NCBI GenBank assembly: GCA_902806375.1
Contig: CADCWK010000102.1
Location: 1-7,668, forward strand
Source of the DNA: an uncultured Thermomicrobiales bacterium
Lineage (GTDB): Bacteria; Chloroflexota; Chloroflexia; Thermomicrobiales; UBA6265
DNA: 7,668 nt
Direction of reading: 5' to 3'
Numbering within the stretch: position 1 is the first letter of the stretch; every line of letters begins with the position of its first letter. The translations under genes were made by a program, and so were the position numbers. The notes beneath the pieces are model-generated. The model saw only the letters and a list, made by a program, of their open reading frames with translations, was not told the DNA's origin and did not search any database. This document shows, in pieces, positions 1 through 6,475 of this stretch.

Positions 1-1883
1 CCAACTACCCGACCGCGCTGCCCTTCCAGACGCCGAACCCGCACCTCGCCCAGCGTCCGTCCGGCGATCTGATCGGCGACGCGACCGCCGCCGCGGCACG
101 GAGCGGCGTCCGGGTACTGGCCCGGATGGACTTCTCCAAGATCGACCACCGCCGGGCCGAGGAGCACCCCGAGTGGTGCTTCGTCGACGCGGACGGCGAG
201 CCGCAGGTCTACAACGGACTGACCAGTGTCTGTCCCAGTGCGGACTACTACCAGCACCGGCTGCAGGACGTCGTCGACGAGGTCCTCGATCGTTATCCCG
301 TTGACGGCTTCTTCTTCAACTGGATGTCCTACAACGAGCACGATTATTCCAAGCGTTACCGTGGCGTCTGCCAGTGCCTGTCCTGCCGGCGAGCGTTCGC
401 AGCCTTCGCACCAGACGAGACGCTCCCGGTGGGACCACAATCGGCGGCTTACCCAACCTGGCGGCGGTTCGCGGCGTCGATGCTGGACGACCTCACCGCC
501 CGGATCCGGGCTCACATCGCGGCGCGACGTCCGGAAGCCCCACTGATCCTCGGCGACCGGGCCGACATCGTCTTCCATGAGGCCAACAACGCCGTCGGCC
601 GGCCCCTTTGGCACCACCGGACCAGCGAGCACGTCGCGGCTGCCAAAGGCTTCCGCCCTGACGTTCCGGTGCTCGTCAACTCGGTCGGTTTCCTCGACAT
701 GCCCTACCGGCTAGCCGGGGAGGAACCACACCACTTCGCCCAGTTCCTCATCCAGGCCATCTCTCGCGGCGCGATCCCCTCGACCTACATCATGGGCACC
801 CCCGACGTGACCGACTACGAGTGCCTCGGGATTGGAGGGGAGATCACCCGCTTCCACCGTGACCATGCCGATGTCTACGACGGCCTGACGTCGGACGCCG
901 CGGTGCTCCTGGTCCGGCCCGACCCGCTCCATCACACCGGGGAGCGGCTCGCCTCCGCCCGGGCGGAGTTCGAGGGGCTCTACCTGTCGCTGCAGGAACG
1001 GCACGTCCCCTTCGATGTGATCCCCGAGGATCGGCTCGCACGGCGGGCGTCCGGCCCCCATGGCCTGGCCCAGTACCAGGCGATCGTTCTGCCCGATCTG
1101 GGTTCGCTGGATGAAGCTACCGTCAGTGCGCTCGATGCGTTCGTCGAAGGGGGAGGGGCGCTCGTCACCACCGGCTCATCCGGGTTCGACGGCGACCGCG
1201 CCCAACTCGCGACGATGCCGGTCGCCCGGCGGTTGGCCAGCCGTGACACGGTCGAGGGCGTCCGCTCGCTGCATCTCCGCGATGAGGCTACCGGAGGGTT
1301 CCCGGTCCCGGTGATCGGTGCCTTCCATAGCGTCGAGGCGCGAGCCGGCGCCGCGTTGAGCATGCTGGCACTGTCGCGCGCCCCCTACGGCCCACCGGAG
1401 AAGTGTCACGGCCATATCCCTCTCGATCAGCCCGGGTTGGTCGTCGGCCGCTCCGGCGCTGGACGCGTCGCGGTCATGCCATGGACGGTCGGTCGGGGTT
1501 ACCGGGAGACCGGCCTGAGCGCCCACCGGGACGCCTTCGTCGGCGCCCTGCTTGGAGTGGCACCGGGTGTGGCGACACGGAGTGGCGTGGCGGGCGGGAC
1601 CGCGCTCCCCGAGCAGATCGAGATCGTCCATGGGCGCTCGGCGGTAGGGCAGGTGATCCATCTCCTGAACCGGACGGGCGACGCCGACCAGCGTTTTCGG
1701 GCACCCGTCCCGATCGCACCAGCGACGATGACGGTCCCCTCGACCGATGTCAGGGTCCGCGCCCTGCGGGCCGGGACGACCCTGCCGGTGGAGCGGGACG
1801 GGGATACGGCCTATGTCACGCTTCCCCGGATTCCGCTGTTCGAGGTCCTCGTTATCTCCACTATTACGGATGATGGACGATAA
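1..1883 (+). CDS. Glycoside-hydrolase-like protein (GHL6-type barrel plus beta-galactosidase trimerisation-like domain), 5'-truncated by the window
   Basis: The reading frame is open from the first complete codon at position 3 to TAA at 1881-1883, giving 626 visible residues. The ATG at 126 is internal: conserved-looking protein continues upstream of it (NYPTALPFQTPNPHLAQRPS), it has no ribosome binding site, and the real start is outside the window. The N-terminal part resembles hypothetical glycosyl hydrolase 6 proteins, with 'EEHPEW' near 159-176, a barrel-strand motif DGFFFNW at 303-323, and a CxCxxC cluster followed by RRAF at 369-398. From about position 880 onward the pattern fits a flavodoxin-like trimerisation domain of beta-galactosidases (YQAIVLPDLGSLDEATVSALDAF, then EGGGALVTTG), followed by a beta-rich C-terminal domain. 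Such proteins are presumed to act on glycosides, but substrate and catalytic residues are not established here. It lies 137 bases upstream of a sugar-uptake operon, suggesting processing of the same sugar. Family call fairly sure; activity inferred. Confidence 0.8.
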   Translation, partial: NYPTALPFQTPNPHLAQRPSGDLIGDATAAAARSGVRVLARMDFSKIDHRRAEEHPEWCFVDADGEPQVYNGLTSVCPSADYYQHRLQDVVDEVLDRYPVDGFFFNWMSYNEHDYSKRYRGVCQCLSCRRAFAAFAPDETLPVGPQSAAYPTWRRFAASMLDDLTARIRAHIAARRPEAPLILGDRADIVFHEANNAVGRPLWHHRTSEHVAAAKGFRPDVPVLVNSVGFLDMPYRLAGEEPHHFAQFLIQAISRGAIPSTYIMGTPDVTDYECLGIGGEITRFHRDHADVYDGLTSDAAVLLVRPDPLHHTGERLASARAEFEGLYLSLQERHVPFDVIPEDRLARRASGPHGLAQYQAIVLPDLGSLDEATVSALDAFVEGGGALVTTGSSGFDGDRAQLATMPVARRLASRDTVEGVRSLHLRDEATGGFPVPVIGAFHSVEARAGAALSMLALSRAPYGPPEKCHGHIPLDQPGLVVGRSGAGRVAVMPWTVGRGYRETGLSAHRDAFVGALLGVAPGVATRSGVAGGTALPEQIEIVHGRSAVGQVIHLLNRTGDADQRFRAPVPIAPATMTVPSTDVRVRALRAGTTLPVERDGDTAYVTLPRIPLFEVLVISTITDDGR

Positions 1884-1892
1884 GCGCCACGG

Positions 1893-1910
1893 ACATTGAC
1901 TACATTGACG
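1893..1910 (+). repeat. Tandem 9-bp direct repeat in the gap upstream of the binding-protein gene
   Basis: ACATTGACT (1893-1901) is followed directly by ACATTGACG (1902-1910), so 8 of 9 bases are repeated. Each copy contains a TTGAC string like a sigma-70 -35 element. The repeat lies 10 bases after the stop of the upstream gene. It may be a duplicated -35 region or a direct-repeat regulator site, which is inference. Confidence 0.5.
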
Positions 1911-1933
1911 CGTTCCAGCGCCTGTGCCAGACT
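1905..1933 (+). promoter_or_regulatory. Weak candidate promoter for the sugar-uptake operon
   Basis: TTGACG (1905-1910) matches the -35 consensus at five of six positions. Seventeen bases later, CAGACT (1928-1933) matches the -10 consensus at only three of six. The location, in the 137-base gap before the binding-protein gene, is right for an operon promoter. The poor -10 box means an activator, another sigma factor or read-through from the upstream gene are all possible. Confidence 0.3.
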
Positions 1934-2020
1934 GAAACCCTGGTTCCGCGAGAAGGATGCAGAGCGCAAGGACGCGCCGAAGCGATGGGGCATGACGCCC
2001 GATCTCACTGGAGGTAGAGC

Positions 2021-3319
2021 ATGTACCGGACGAGTCGTCGTGGACTCATCAAGTCGACCGCCGCCCTGACCCTGGGCGCCGCCGCACTGAACCGATCGGT
2101 GAGCCACTCGTCTGCGCAGGAGAAGACGACCATCCGGTACGGGTGGTGGGGTGGCGCTGAGCGGCAGGCCAACTACACTCGCGCCCTTGAGGCGTTCGAG
2201 GCTCAGAATCCCGACATCGACGTTGAGCCGGAACCCGCCGAGTATGCGGCTTTCCAGGAGCGGATGACTACCCAGATCCCGGCCGGTAACGTGGCCGAAC
2301 TGTTCTGGATTGCCTCACCACAGGTCCTGACGTACGCCGCCAATGATCTCTACCGGCCCTTGGACACCGTCCCGACGCTCGATCTCTCCGACTACGACGC
2401 TGCCTTGCTCGACTCATTCCGCCTGAGCGGCAACCTCAACACGATGCCGTTCGCCATCTTCGCTCCGGTCTTCCGCTTCAACGAGACATTCGCGACCGAG
2501 GCTGGCCTGACCGTGCCCGACGCTTCCAGCCCGGACTGGACCTGGGACGCGCTGGCGCAGTTGCTGATCGACTACAGCGCCAACAATCCGTCCGGTCGCC
2601 GCGGCACCGCCTACAACGCCCACGCCGACCTGCCCTTCGAGGCGTGGCTCCGTCAGCGGGGTGAGCAACTCTGGACCGAGGAGGGCACCGCCGGCTTCAC
2701 GGTCGACTCCGTGGCCGCCTGGTTCGACTGGTGGGAGAACCTGCGCCGGGCCGGGGCGGCCCTGTCGCTCAGCGAGCAGGACGGCCCCTCGGCCGACTGG
2801 CAGCTGATCGGTGACACCGTCCTCGCCAACATGGGAAATTCCAACCACATCGTCGACGACTCGCGATCCTTCCCGGACTACACGTTCCGCCAGCGCGCCA
2901 TGCCCCTCATGCCAGGCGCCCCGGAAGGGCACAAGTACCTCTACACGCCCCGGATCGCGATGTACCAGGGGATCGAGGAGAACAAGGTCGAAGCCGCCGC
3001 TCGGCTGATGAACTACAACGTCAACAACACGGAATTCGTCCGGACGACCGGCATGTCGCTCGGCGCACCCGTCAACCCGCGCGTCCGGCAGGAGATGCTC
3101 GCCTTCGCCAGCCCGGCCGAGACCGAGATGCTGACGTTCGTCGAGGCTGAAACCGCCGCGACCCGCAACCCCCGTTTCGAGGCCCCGCCGGGCTCGAACA
3201 CGTGGCGTGACGTCATGGCCCTCGCCATCGAAGAGATCGCCAACGAGCAGTCGACGGTCATGGAAGCGGCGCAGCGGATGATCGACGATATCAATGCGGA
3301 GATCGAACGGGCCAGATAA
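2021..3319 (+). CDS. Sugar ABC transporter extracellular solute-binding protein, Tat-exported
   Basis: This 432-residue protein should capture a carbohydrate outside the cytoplasmic membrane and deliver it to the two permeases encoded next. The start is well supported: GGAGGT at 2010-2015 sits 5 bases before the ATG. The N-terminus has a twin-arginine signal, SRRGLIK at residues 5-11, then a hydrophobic stretch (STAALTLGAAAL) and a plausible cleavage site after SSA at residue 32. No lipobox cysteine is present. The mature part begins TTIRYGWWGG and continues RALEAFEAQNPDIDVEPEP, the usual opening of the bacterial extracellular solute-binding family 1 (CUT1 class). Length is normal for that family. 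A 97-base spacer with a strong hairpin separates it from the permeases, a common arrangement where the binding protein must be made in excess. The sugar specificity cannot be read from the sequence. Confidence 0.93.
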   Translation: MYRTSRRGLIKSTAALTLGAAALNRSVSHSSAQEKTTIRYGWWGGAERQANYTRALEAFEAQNPDIDVEPEPAEYAAFQERMTTQIPAGNVAELFWIASPQVLTYAANDLYRPLDTVPTLDLSDYDAALLDSFRLSGNLNTMPFAIFAPVFRFNETFATEAGLTVPDASSPDWTWDALAQLLIDYSANNPSGRRGTAYNAHADLPFEAWLRQRGEQLWTEEGTAGFTVDSVAAWFDWWENLRRAGAALSLSEQDGPSADWQLIGDTVLANMGNSNHIVDDSRSFPDYTFRQRAMPLMPGAPEGHKYLYTPRIAMYQGIEENKVEAAARLMNYNVNNTEFVRTTGMSLGAPVNPRVRQEMLAFASPAETEMLTFVEAETAATRNPRFEAPPGSNTWRDVMALAIEEIANEQSTVMEAAQRMIDDINAEIERAR

Positions 3320-3342
3320 CCCGGGACCGGTTCGCCCGAACG

Positions 3343-3360
3343 GGTACGGCTGGTACGGCC
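3343..3360 (+). repeat. Short tandem direct repeat in the binding-protein/permease spacer
   Basis: GGTACGGCT (3343-3351) is followed immediately by GGTACGGCC (3352-3360), identical at eight of nine bases. It lies 16 bases upstream of the large hairpin. The role is unknown and it may be chance in GC-rich sequence. Confidence 0.35.
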
Positions 3361-3376
3361 CGACGATCGGAAGCGA

Positions 3377-3402
3377 CTGAGCCGGCGCTCCGGCCGGCTC
3401 AG
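3377..3402 (+). promoter_or_regulatory. Perfect 10-bp RNA hairpin between binding-protein and permease genes
   Basis: CTGAGCCGGC (3377-3386) pairs perfectly with GCCGGCTCAG (3393-3402) around a six-base loop. No T-run follows, the next bases being CGGGGGGTG, so it is not a classical intrinsic terminator. The hairpin ends just before the likely ribosome binding site of the permease gene. By analogy with malE-malF type spacers, it may protect the 3' end of the binding-protein message or limit permease expression. Confidence 0.7.
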
Positions 3403-3416
3403 CGGGGGGTGTCCCG

Positions 3417-4346
3417 TTGGCGACCACGGTAGAGAAGACACCGCAACCCGAGACCAGACAGCGGTACCGGCCGGAGCGACAGGACGGCGTCGCCCACGTC
3501 TTCATGACACCCTGGTTACTGGGGTTCGTCCTCATCACGGCCCTGCCGTTGTTCGCCTCCCTGTACCTGGCCTTCACCGATTACGACATCCTCAGCCCGC
3601 CCGAGTTCATCGGGTTCGAGAACTTCACGCGGATGGTCGACGATGACCGCTTCTGGTCGGCGATCAGCGTCACGCTCCGCTACGTCGTGTTCTCGGTCCC
3701 GCTCCAGCTCGGCTTCGCGCTCCTGCTGGCGGTGCTCCTCGACCGCGGACTCAGCGGGCTGGCGTTCTACCGGGGCGGCTACTACCTGCCATCCCTGCTC
3801 GGGACCAGCGTCGCCGTCGCCGTGCTCTGGCGCCAGCTGTTCGGTCACGACGGACTCGTCAACCTGGCCCTCGGTCAGTTCGGCATCGAGATGGACAGCT
3901 GGCTCCAGAACCCGGATACCGCCCTCTCGACCCTGATCATCCTCAACGTCTGGACCTTTGGCTCGCCGATGGTGATCTTCCTCGCGGGGCTGCGCCAGAT
4001 CCCCTACGACCTGTACGAGGCTGCCCGGGTCGACGGAGCCGGCCTGCTGCGGCAGTTCTTCAACATCACCATCCCGCTCCTCACACCGATCATCTTCTTC
4101 AATCTGATCCTCCAGACGATCGGCGCCTTCCAGACCTTCAATCAGGCCTACATCATCTCCGGGGGCACGGGTGGTCCGGTCGATTCCACCCTGTTCTACA
4201 CCCTGTACATCTACCGGCAGGCCTTCCTCTCCTATGACATGGGCTACGCCTCGGCGCTGGCGTGGGTGCTGATGCTGGCGATCGCCCTCGTCACCGCCAT
4301 CCACTTCCTGCTCTCCCGCTACTGGGTGTTCTACGGAGACGACTGA
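3417..4346 (+). CDS. Sugar ABC transporter permease, MalF/UgpA-like (CUT1 family)
   Basis: This is the first integral-membrane subunit of the uptake system, 309 residues. The chosen start is TTG at 3417, preceded by a G-rich ribosome binding site (GGGGGGTG, 3404-3411) at about 5 bases. The next in-frame ATG (residue 30, at 3504) has no such site and would begin right at the first membrane helix. A charged cytoplasmic N-terminus leads into helix 1 near residues 31-53, and further helices lie near 86-108, 121-141, 171-192, 218-240 and 278-299. The ABC-permease coupling loop is clear: EAARVDGA at 201-208 followed by TIPLLTP at 218-224, where the cytoplasmic ATPase docks. Its stop codon shares one base with the start of the second permease, so the two are almost certainly co-translated. 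Substrate unknown. Confidence 0.93.
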   Translation: MATTVEKTPQPETRQRYRPERQDGVAHVFMTPWLLGFVLITALPLFASLYLAFTDYDILSPPEFIGFENFTRMVDDDRFWSAISVTLRYVVFSVPLQLGFALLLAVLLDRGLSGLAFYRGGYYLPSLLGTSVAVAVLWRQLFGHDGLVNLALGQFGIEMDSWLQNPDTALSTLIILNVWTFGSPMVIFLAGLRQIPYDLYEAARVDGAGLLRQFFNITIPLLTPIIFFNLILQTIGAFQTFNQAYIISGGTGGPVDSTLFYTLYIYRQAFLSYDMGYASALAWVLMLAIALVTAIHFLLSRYWVFYGDD

Positions 4347-5245
4347 TGACCGACACGCTCGTCCAGGACACTCAGCCCGCCCCGGCCACGACGTCCTCGA
4401 CGACCTTCGAGTGGCAGCGGAAGCGCCCCAGGACGCTGCTGAAGCACGCGGTCCTGTCGCTGTTCCTGCTGGTGATGGTCTACCCGCTGATCTGGATGGT
4501 CGTCAGTTCGTTCAAGCCGGGCTACCTGGTGCTGACCGAGCCGGGCCTGATCCCGTCCGCGCTCACCTTCGACAACTACACCGAGGGCTGGACCGCGCTC
4601 AACCGTCCGTTCACCCGCTTCTTCTTCAATTCGACGCTTATCTCGGCGGGCTCGATCATCGGCAACCTGTTCTCATGTTCCCTGGCGGCCTACGCGCTGG
4701 CCCGGCTGAACTTCCGGGCGCGAAAGTTCTACTTCGCCGTGACCCTCGCCTCGGTCATGTTGCCGTTCCACGTCCTGGTCATCCCGCAGTACGTGTTCTT
4801 CAACGAGGTCGGTCTGGTCAATACCTTCTATCCACTGCTGCTGCCGAAGTTCCTCGCTACTGACGCCTTCTTCATCTTCCTTATGGTCCAGTTCGTCCGG
4901 ACCATCCCACGGGATCTCGACCGGGCCGCCATGGTCGACGGTGCCAATTTCTTCCGCATCTTCTGGGACATCATCCTGCCGCTGATGCGCCCGGCGCTCG
5001 TGACGACGACGATCTTCACCTTCATCTGGACGTGGAACGACTTCTTCGTCCCGCTGATCTACCTCACGTCGACCGATCTGTATACGGTCCCGCTCGCCCT
5101 GAACCTGCTGGTCGATTCCGAGAGCCAGACCGGCGTCGGCCGGCTGTTCGCCATGTCGCTGCTCTCGCTGGTCCCGATCCTGGTCGTCTTCCTGGTGGCG
5201 CAGCGATATCTGATTCGTGGGATCGCCACGACTGGCCTGAAATGA
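4346..5245 (+). CDS. Sugar ABC transporter permease, MalG/UgpE-like (CUT1 family)
   Basis: This is the second membrane subunit, 299 residues, expected to pair with the preceding permease. The start at ATG 4346 is preferred because it overlaps the upstream stop (TGATG) and has GGAG at 4335-4338, 7 bases upstream. The frame is open further 5', but that stretch is the tail of the other permease gene. After a Thr/Pro-rich cytoplasmic N-terminus come about six membrane helices, beginning near residues 34-54 and then around 97-118, 127-150, 161-182, 215-237 and 269-290. The coupling motif RAAMVDGA at 193-200 with ILPLMRP at 210-216 matches the EAA loop; the first Glu is replaced by Arg, with Asp two residues before it, which is tolerated in this family. 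The dehydrogenase gene starts 7 bases downstream. No ATP-binding subunit follows. Confidence 0.93.
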   Translation: MTDTLVQDTQPAPATTSSTTFEWQRKRPRTLLKHAVLSLFLLVMVYPLIWMVVSSFKPGYLVLTEPGLIPSALTFDNYTEGWTALNRPFTRFFFNSTLISAGSIIGNLFSCSLAAYALARLNFRARKFYFAVTLASVMLPFHVLVIPQYVFFNEVGLVNTFYPLLLPKFLATDAFFIFLMVQFVRTIPRDLDRAAMVDGANFFRIFWDIILPLMRPALVTTTIFTFIWTWNDFFVPLIYLTSTDLYTVPLALNLLVDSESQTGVGRLFAMSLLSLVPILVVFLVAQRYLIRGIATTGLK

Positions 5246-5252
5246 GGTCCAC

Positions 5253-6191
5253 ATGCGGGTGATCGTGATCGGCTCGTACGACGAAGCCGGTCAGGGCCGG
5301 TTCCGGTCGGTCGCCCCGGACGTCGAATTGACCTTCGCGACGGACGCCCGGTCCGTCGCACACCTGCTTGGTGAGACCGACGGTGTGATCGGTGCCCTGC
5401 CGGACGATCTGCTCGAACGGGCGTCCCGGTTGCGCTGGCTACATAGCCCGGCCGCAGGGGTCGACAAGGAACTCACCCCCGCGATGCGCAGCCGCGACAT
5501 CGCCCTCACGTCATCGGCGGGAAACGGCGGCATCCCGCTGGCCGAGCACGCCATGTTGCTCATGATGATGCTCAACCGGTCCGTTCCGCGCTGGGTGGCG
5601 GCCCAGCGGGAACACCGCTGGGATCGCTTCACCCACGGCGAACTCAACGGTCAGACGGTCGGGATCGTCGGGTTGGGCAACGCGGGCGCCGACCTGGCCC
5701 TCAAGGCGCAGGCGTTCCACATGCGCGTGCTCGGGATGCGTCGACGGAACGACCTCCCGGTCGCCAACGTCGACCGGCTGTTCGCACCTGACGACGTCGC
5801 GACGTTCCTCGGAGCGTGTGATTTCGTCGCGGTAACCACCCCGCGTACCCCCAGGACCGCTGGCATGTTCGACCAGGCGGCATTCGCGGCGATGAAGCCG
5901 ACGGCGTTCTTCGTCTGCATCTCACGGGGCGGGATCGCCGACGACGACGCACTCCTCGACGCGCTGCGCCGCGGGGAGATCGCCGGGGCTGGCCTGGACG
6001 CGCACGGGACCGAACCGCTCCCGGCTGACTCGCCATTCTGGGATCTGCCGAACGTGATCGTCACCCCGCACAACGGCGCGACCACGGCCGCCACCGCTCG
6101 TCGCGGGCTTGATATCACCATCGACAACCTCGGGCGGTTCGCCCGGGGCGAGCCACTCCGCAACGTGGTCGACAAGACTGAGGGCTATTAG
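5253..6191 (+). CDS. D-isomer-specific 2-hydroxyacid dehydrogenase family protein
   Basis: A 312-residue cytoplasmic oxidoreductase expected to interconvert a 2-hydroxy acid and the 2-keto acid. The start ATG 5253 follows GAGGT (5244-5248), which overlaps the permease stop; the intergenic gap is 7 bases, so it is the last gene of the uptake operon. The nucleotide-binding motif GLGNAG is at residues 140-145. The expected catalytic trio is visible: Arg225 in ISRGGIADDDAL, Glu254 in LDAHGTEPLPADSPFW and His273 in VIVTPHNGATT. After the second strand of the Rossmann fold the protein reads GMRRRND (161-167), with arginines instead of the acidic residue typical of NAD enzymes, so NADP(H) use is inferred. 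The Asn usual just before the catalytic Arg loop is replaced by Cys222. It may handle a sugar acid linked to the transported substrate. Related members act on glyoxylate, hydroxypyruvate or phosphoglycerate; the substrate here is unknown. Confidence 0.9.
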   Translation: MRVIVIGSYDEAGQGRFRSVAPDVELTFATDARSVAHLLGETDGVIGALPDDLLERASRLRWLHSPAAGVDKELTPAMRSRDIALTSSAGNGGIPLAEHAMLLMMMLNRSVPRWVAAQREHRWDRFTHGELNGQTVGIVGLGNAGADLALKAQAFHMRVLGMRRRNDLPVANVDRLFAPDDVATFLGACDFVAVTTPRTPRTAGMFDQAAFAAMKPTAFFVCISRGGIADDDALLDALRRGEIAGAGLDAHGTEPLPADSPFWDLPNVIVTPHNGATTAATARRGLDITIDNLGRFARGEPLRNVVDKTEGY

Positions 6192-6371
6192 AGCCGCGCC
6201 TGTGGCTACTCGCCGCGACTTCTCCCGACGAGTCTAGCTGCCTCCGAGTGGCTGGACGTCCTGCCGGCCGGTGATCGGATCATGGCAAAACGCTGTGGCT
6301 CCCGGCCGTCTTTTCGCTACAGTGGAATCCGAGAGGATCATCCTACGTCCCGTCACCCGCGAACGTACGCA

Positions 6372-6401
6372 TTGAACCGCACGATGAAGTCGGTTTATGA
6401 T
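6372..6401 (+). promoter_or_regulatory. Sigma-70-like promoter for the DUF1002 gene
   Basis: TTGAAC (6372-6377, four of six consensus matches) and TATGAT (6396-6401, five of six) are separated by 18 bases. This is the best promoter match in the window. Transcription would begin near 6408, leaving a leader of about 70 bases before the ATG at 6476. Confidence 0.55.
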
Positions 6402-6415
6402 GGTGTACGTACACC
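6402..6415. promoter_or_regulatory. Perfect 14-bp palindrome at the predicted transcription start (candidate operator)
   Basis: GGTGTACGTACACC is fully self-complementary and begins directly after the -10 box, covering the predicted start site. That position is typical for a repressor operator bound by a dimer (for example TetR- or GntR-like proteins), but the regulator is not in the window. An ACGTAC hexamer matching its core also occurs at 6363-6368, just upstream of the -35 box. Confidence 0.5.
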
Positions 6416-6451
6416 CTCTTTCGGGCCCTTGGGGCTCCGGGCCGCAGAGGG
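6414..6451 (+). promoter_or_regulatory. Two-part leader hairpin in the DUF1002 mRNA
   Basis: CCCTCT (6414-6419) pairs with AGAGGG (6446-6451), and inside this GGCCC (6424-6428) pairs with GGGCC (6439-6443) around a ten-base loop. The structure lies between the predicted transcription start and the ribosome binding site (GGGAG, 6464-6468). There is no T-run after it, so termination is unlikely; mRNA stability or translation control are possible. Confidence 0.4.
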
Positions 6452-6475
6452 ATCGCGACGACAGGGAGTTGAACG

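Larger units (their letters stand above)
6192..6475. other. Intergenic regulatory gap between the uptake operon and the DUF1002 gene
   Basis: No gene is supported in this gap. Two frames crossing it (6282-6542 on + and 6234-6494 on -) have no ribosome binding site or recognisable protein. No convincing terminator follows the dehydrogenase. The left half contains two 8-bp palindromes, GGACGTCC (6254-6261) and CCGGCCGG (6264-6271). The right half holds the promoter, palindrome and leader hairpin annotated separately. Confidence 0.6.

Noticed and set aside
126..128. ATG at 126 as the start of the glycosidase-like gene
   Set aside because: There is no ribosome binding site, and the frame continues upstream with protein-like sequence to the edge of the window.
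2414..3577. Long open frame (387 codons) on the minus strand opposite the binding-protein gene
   Set aside because: It is a shadow of the well-supported + strand gene in GC-rich DNA. The predicted protein is Arg/Gly/Val-rich with no recognisable domain, and it continues across an intergenic spacer.
3516..4304. Minus-strand open frame opposite the first permease
   Set aside because: Its composition is dominated by charged residues (complement of a membrane-protein gene) with no domain, so it is a shadow frame.
4262..4345. Upstream extension of the second permease to 4262
   Set aside because: The added residues are an out-of-frame reading of the first permease. The ATG at 4346 has a good ribosome binding site and a stop-start overlap.
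6265..6314. Possible terminator: CGGCCGG (6265-6271) pairing with CCGGCCG (6302-6308), then TCTTTT
   Set aside because: The stem is only 7 bp around a 30-base loop and CCGGCCGG is itself palindromic, so the pairing is weak evidence for termination.
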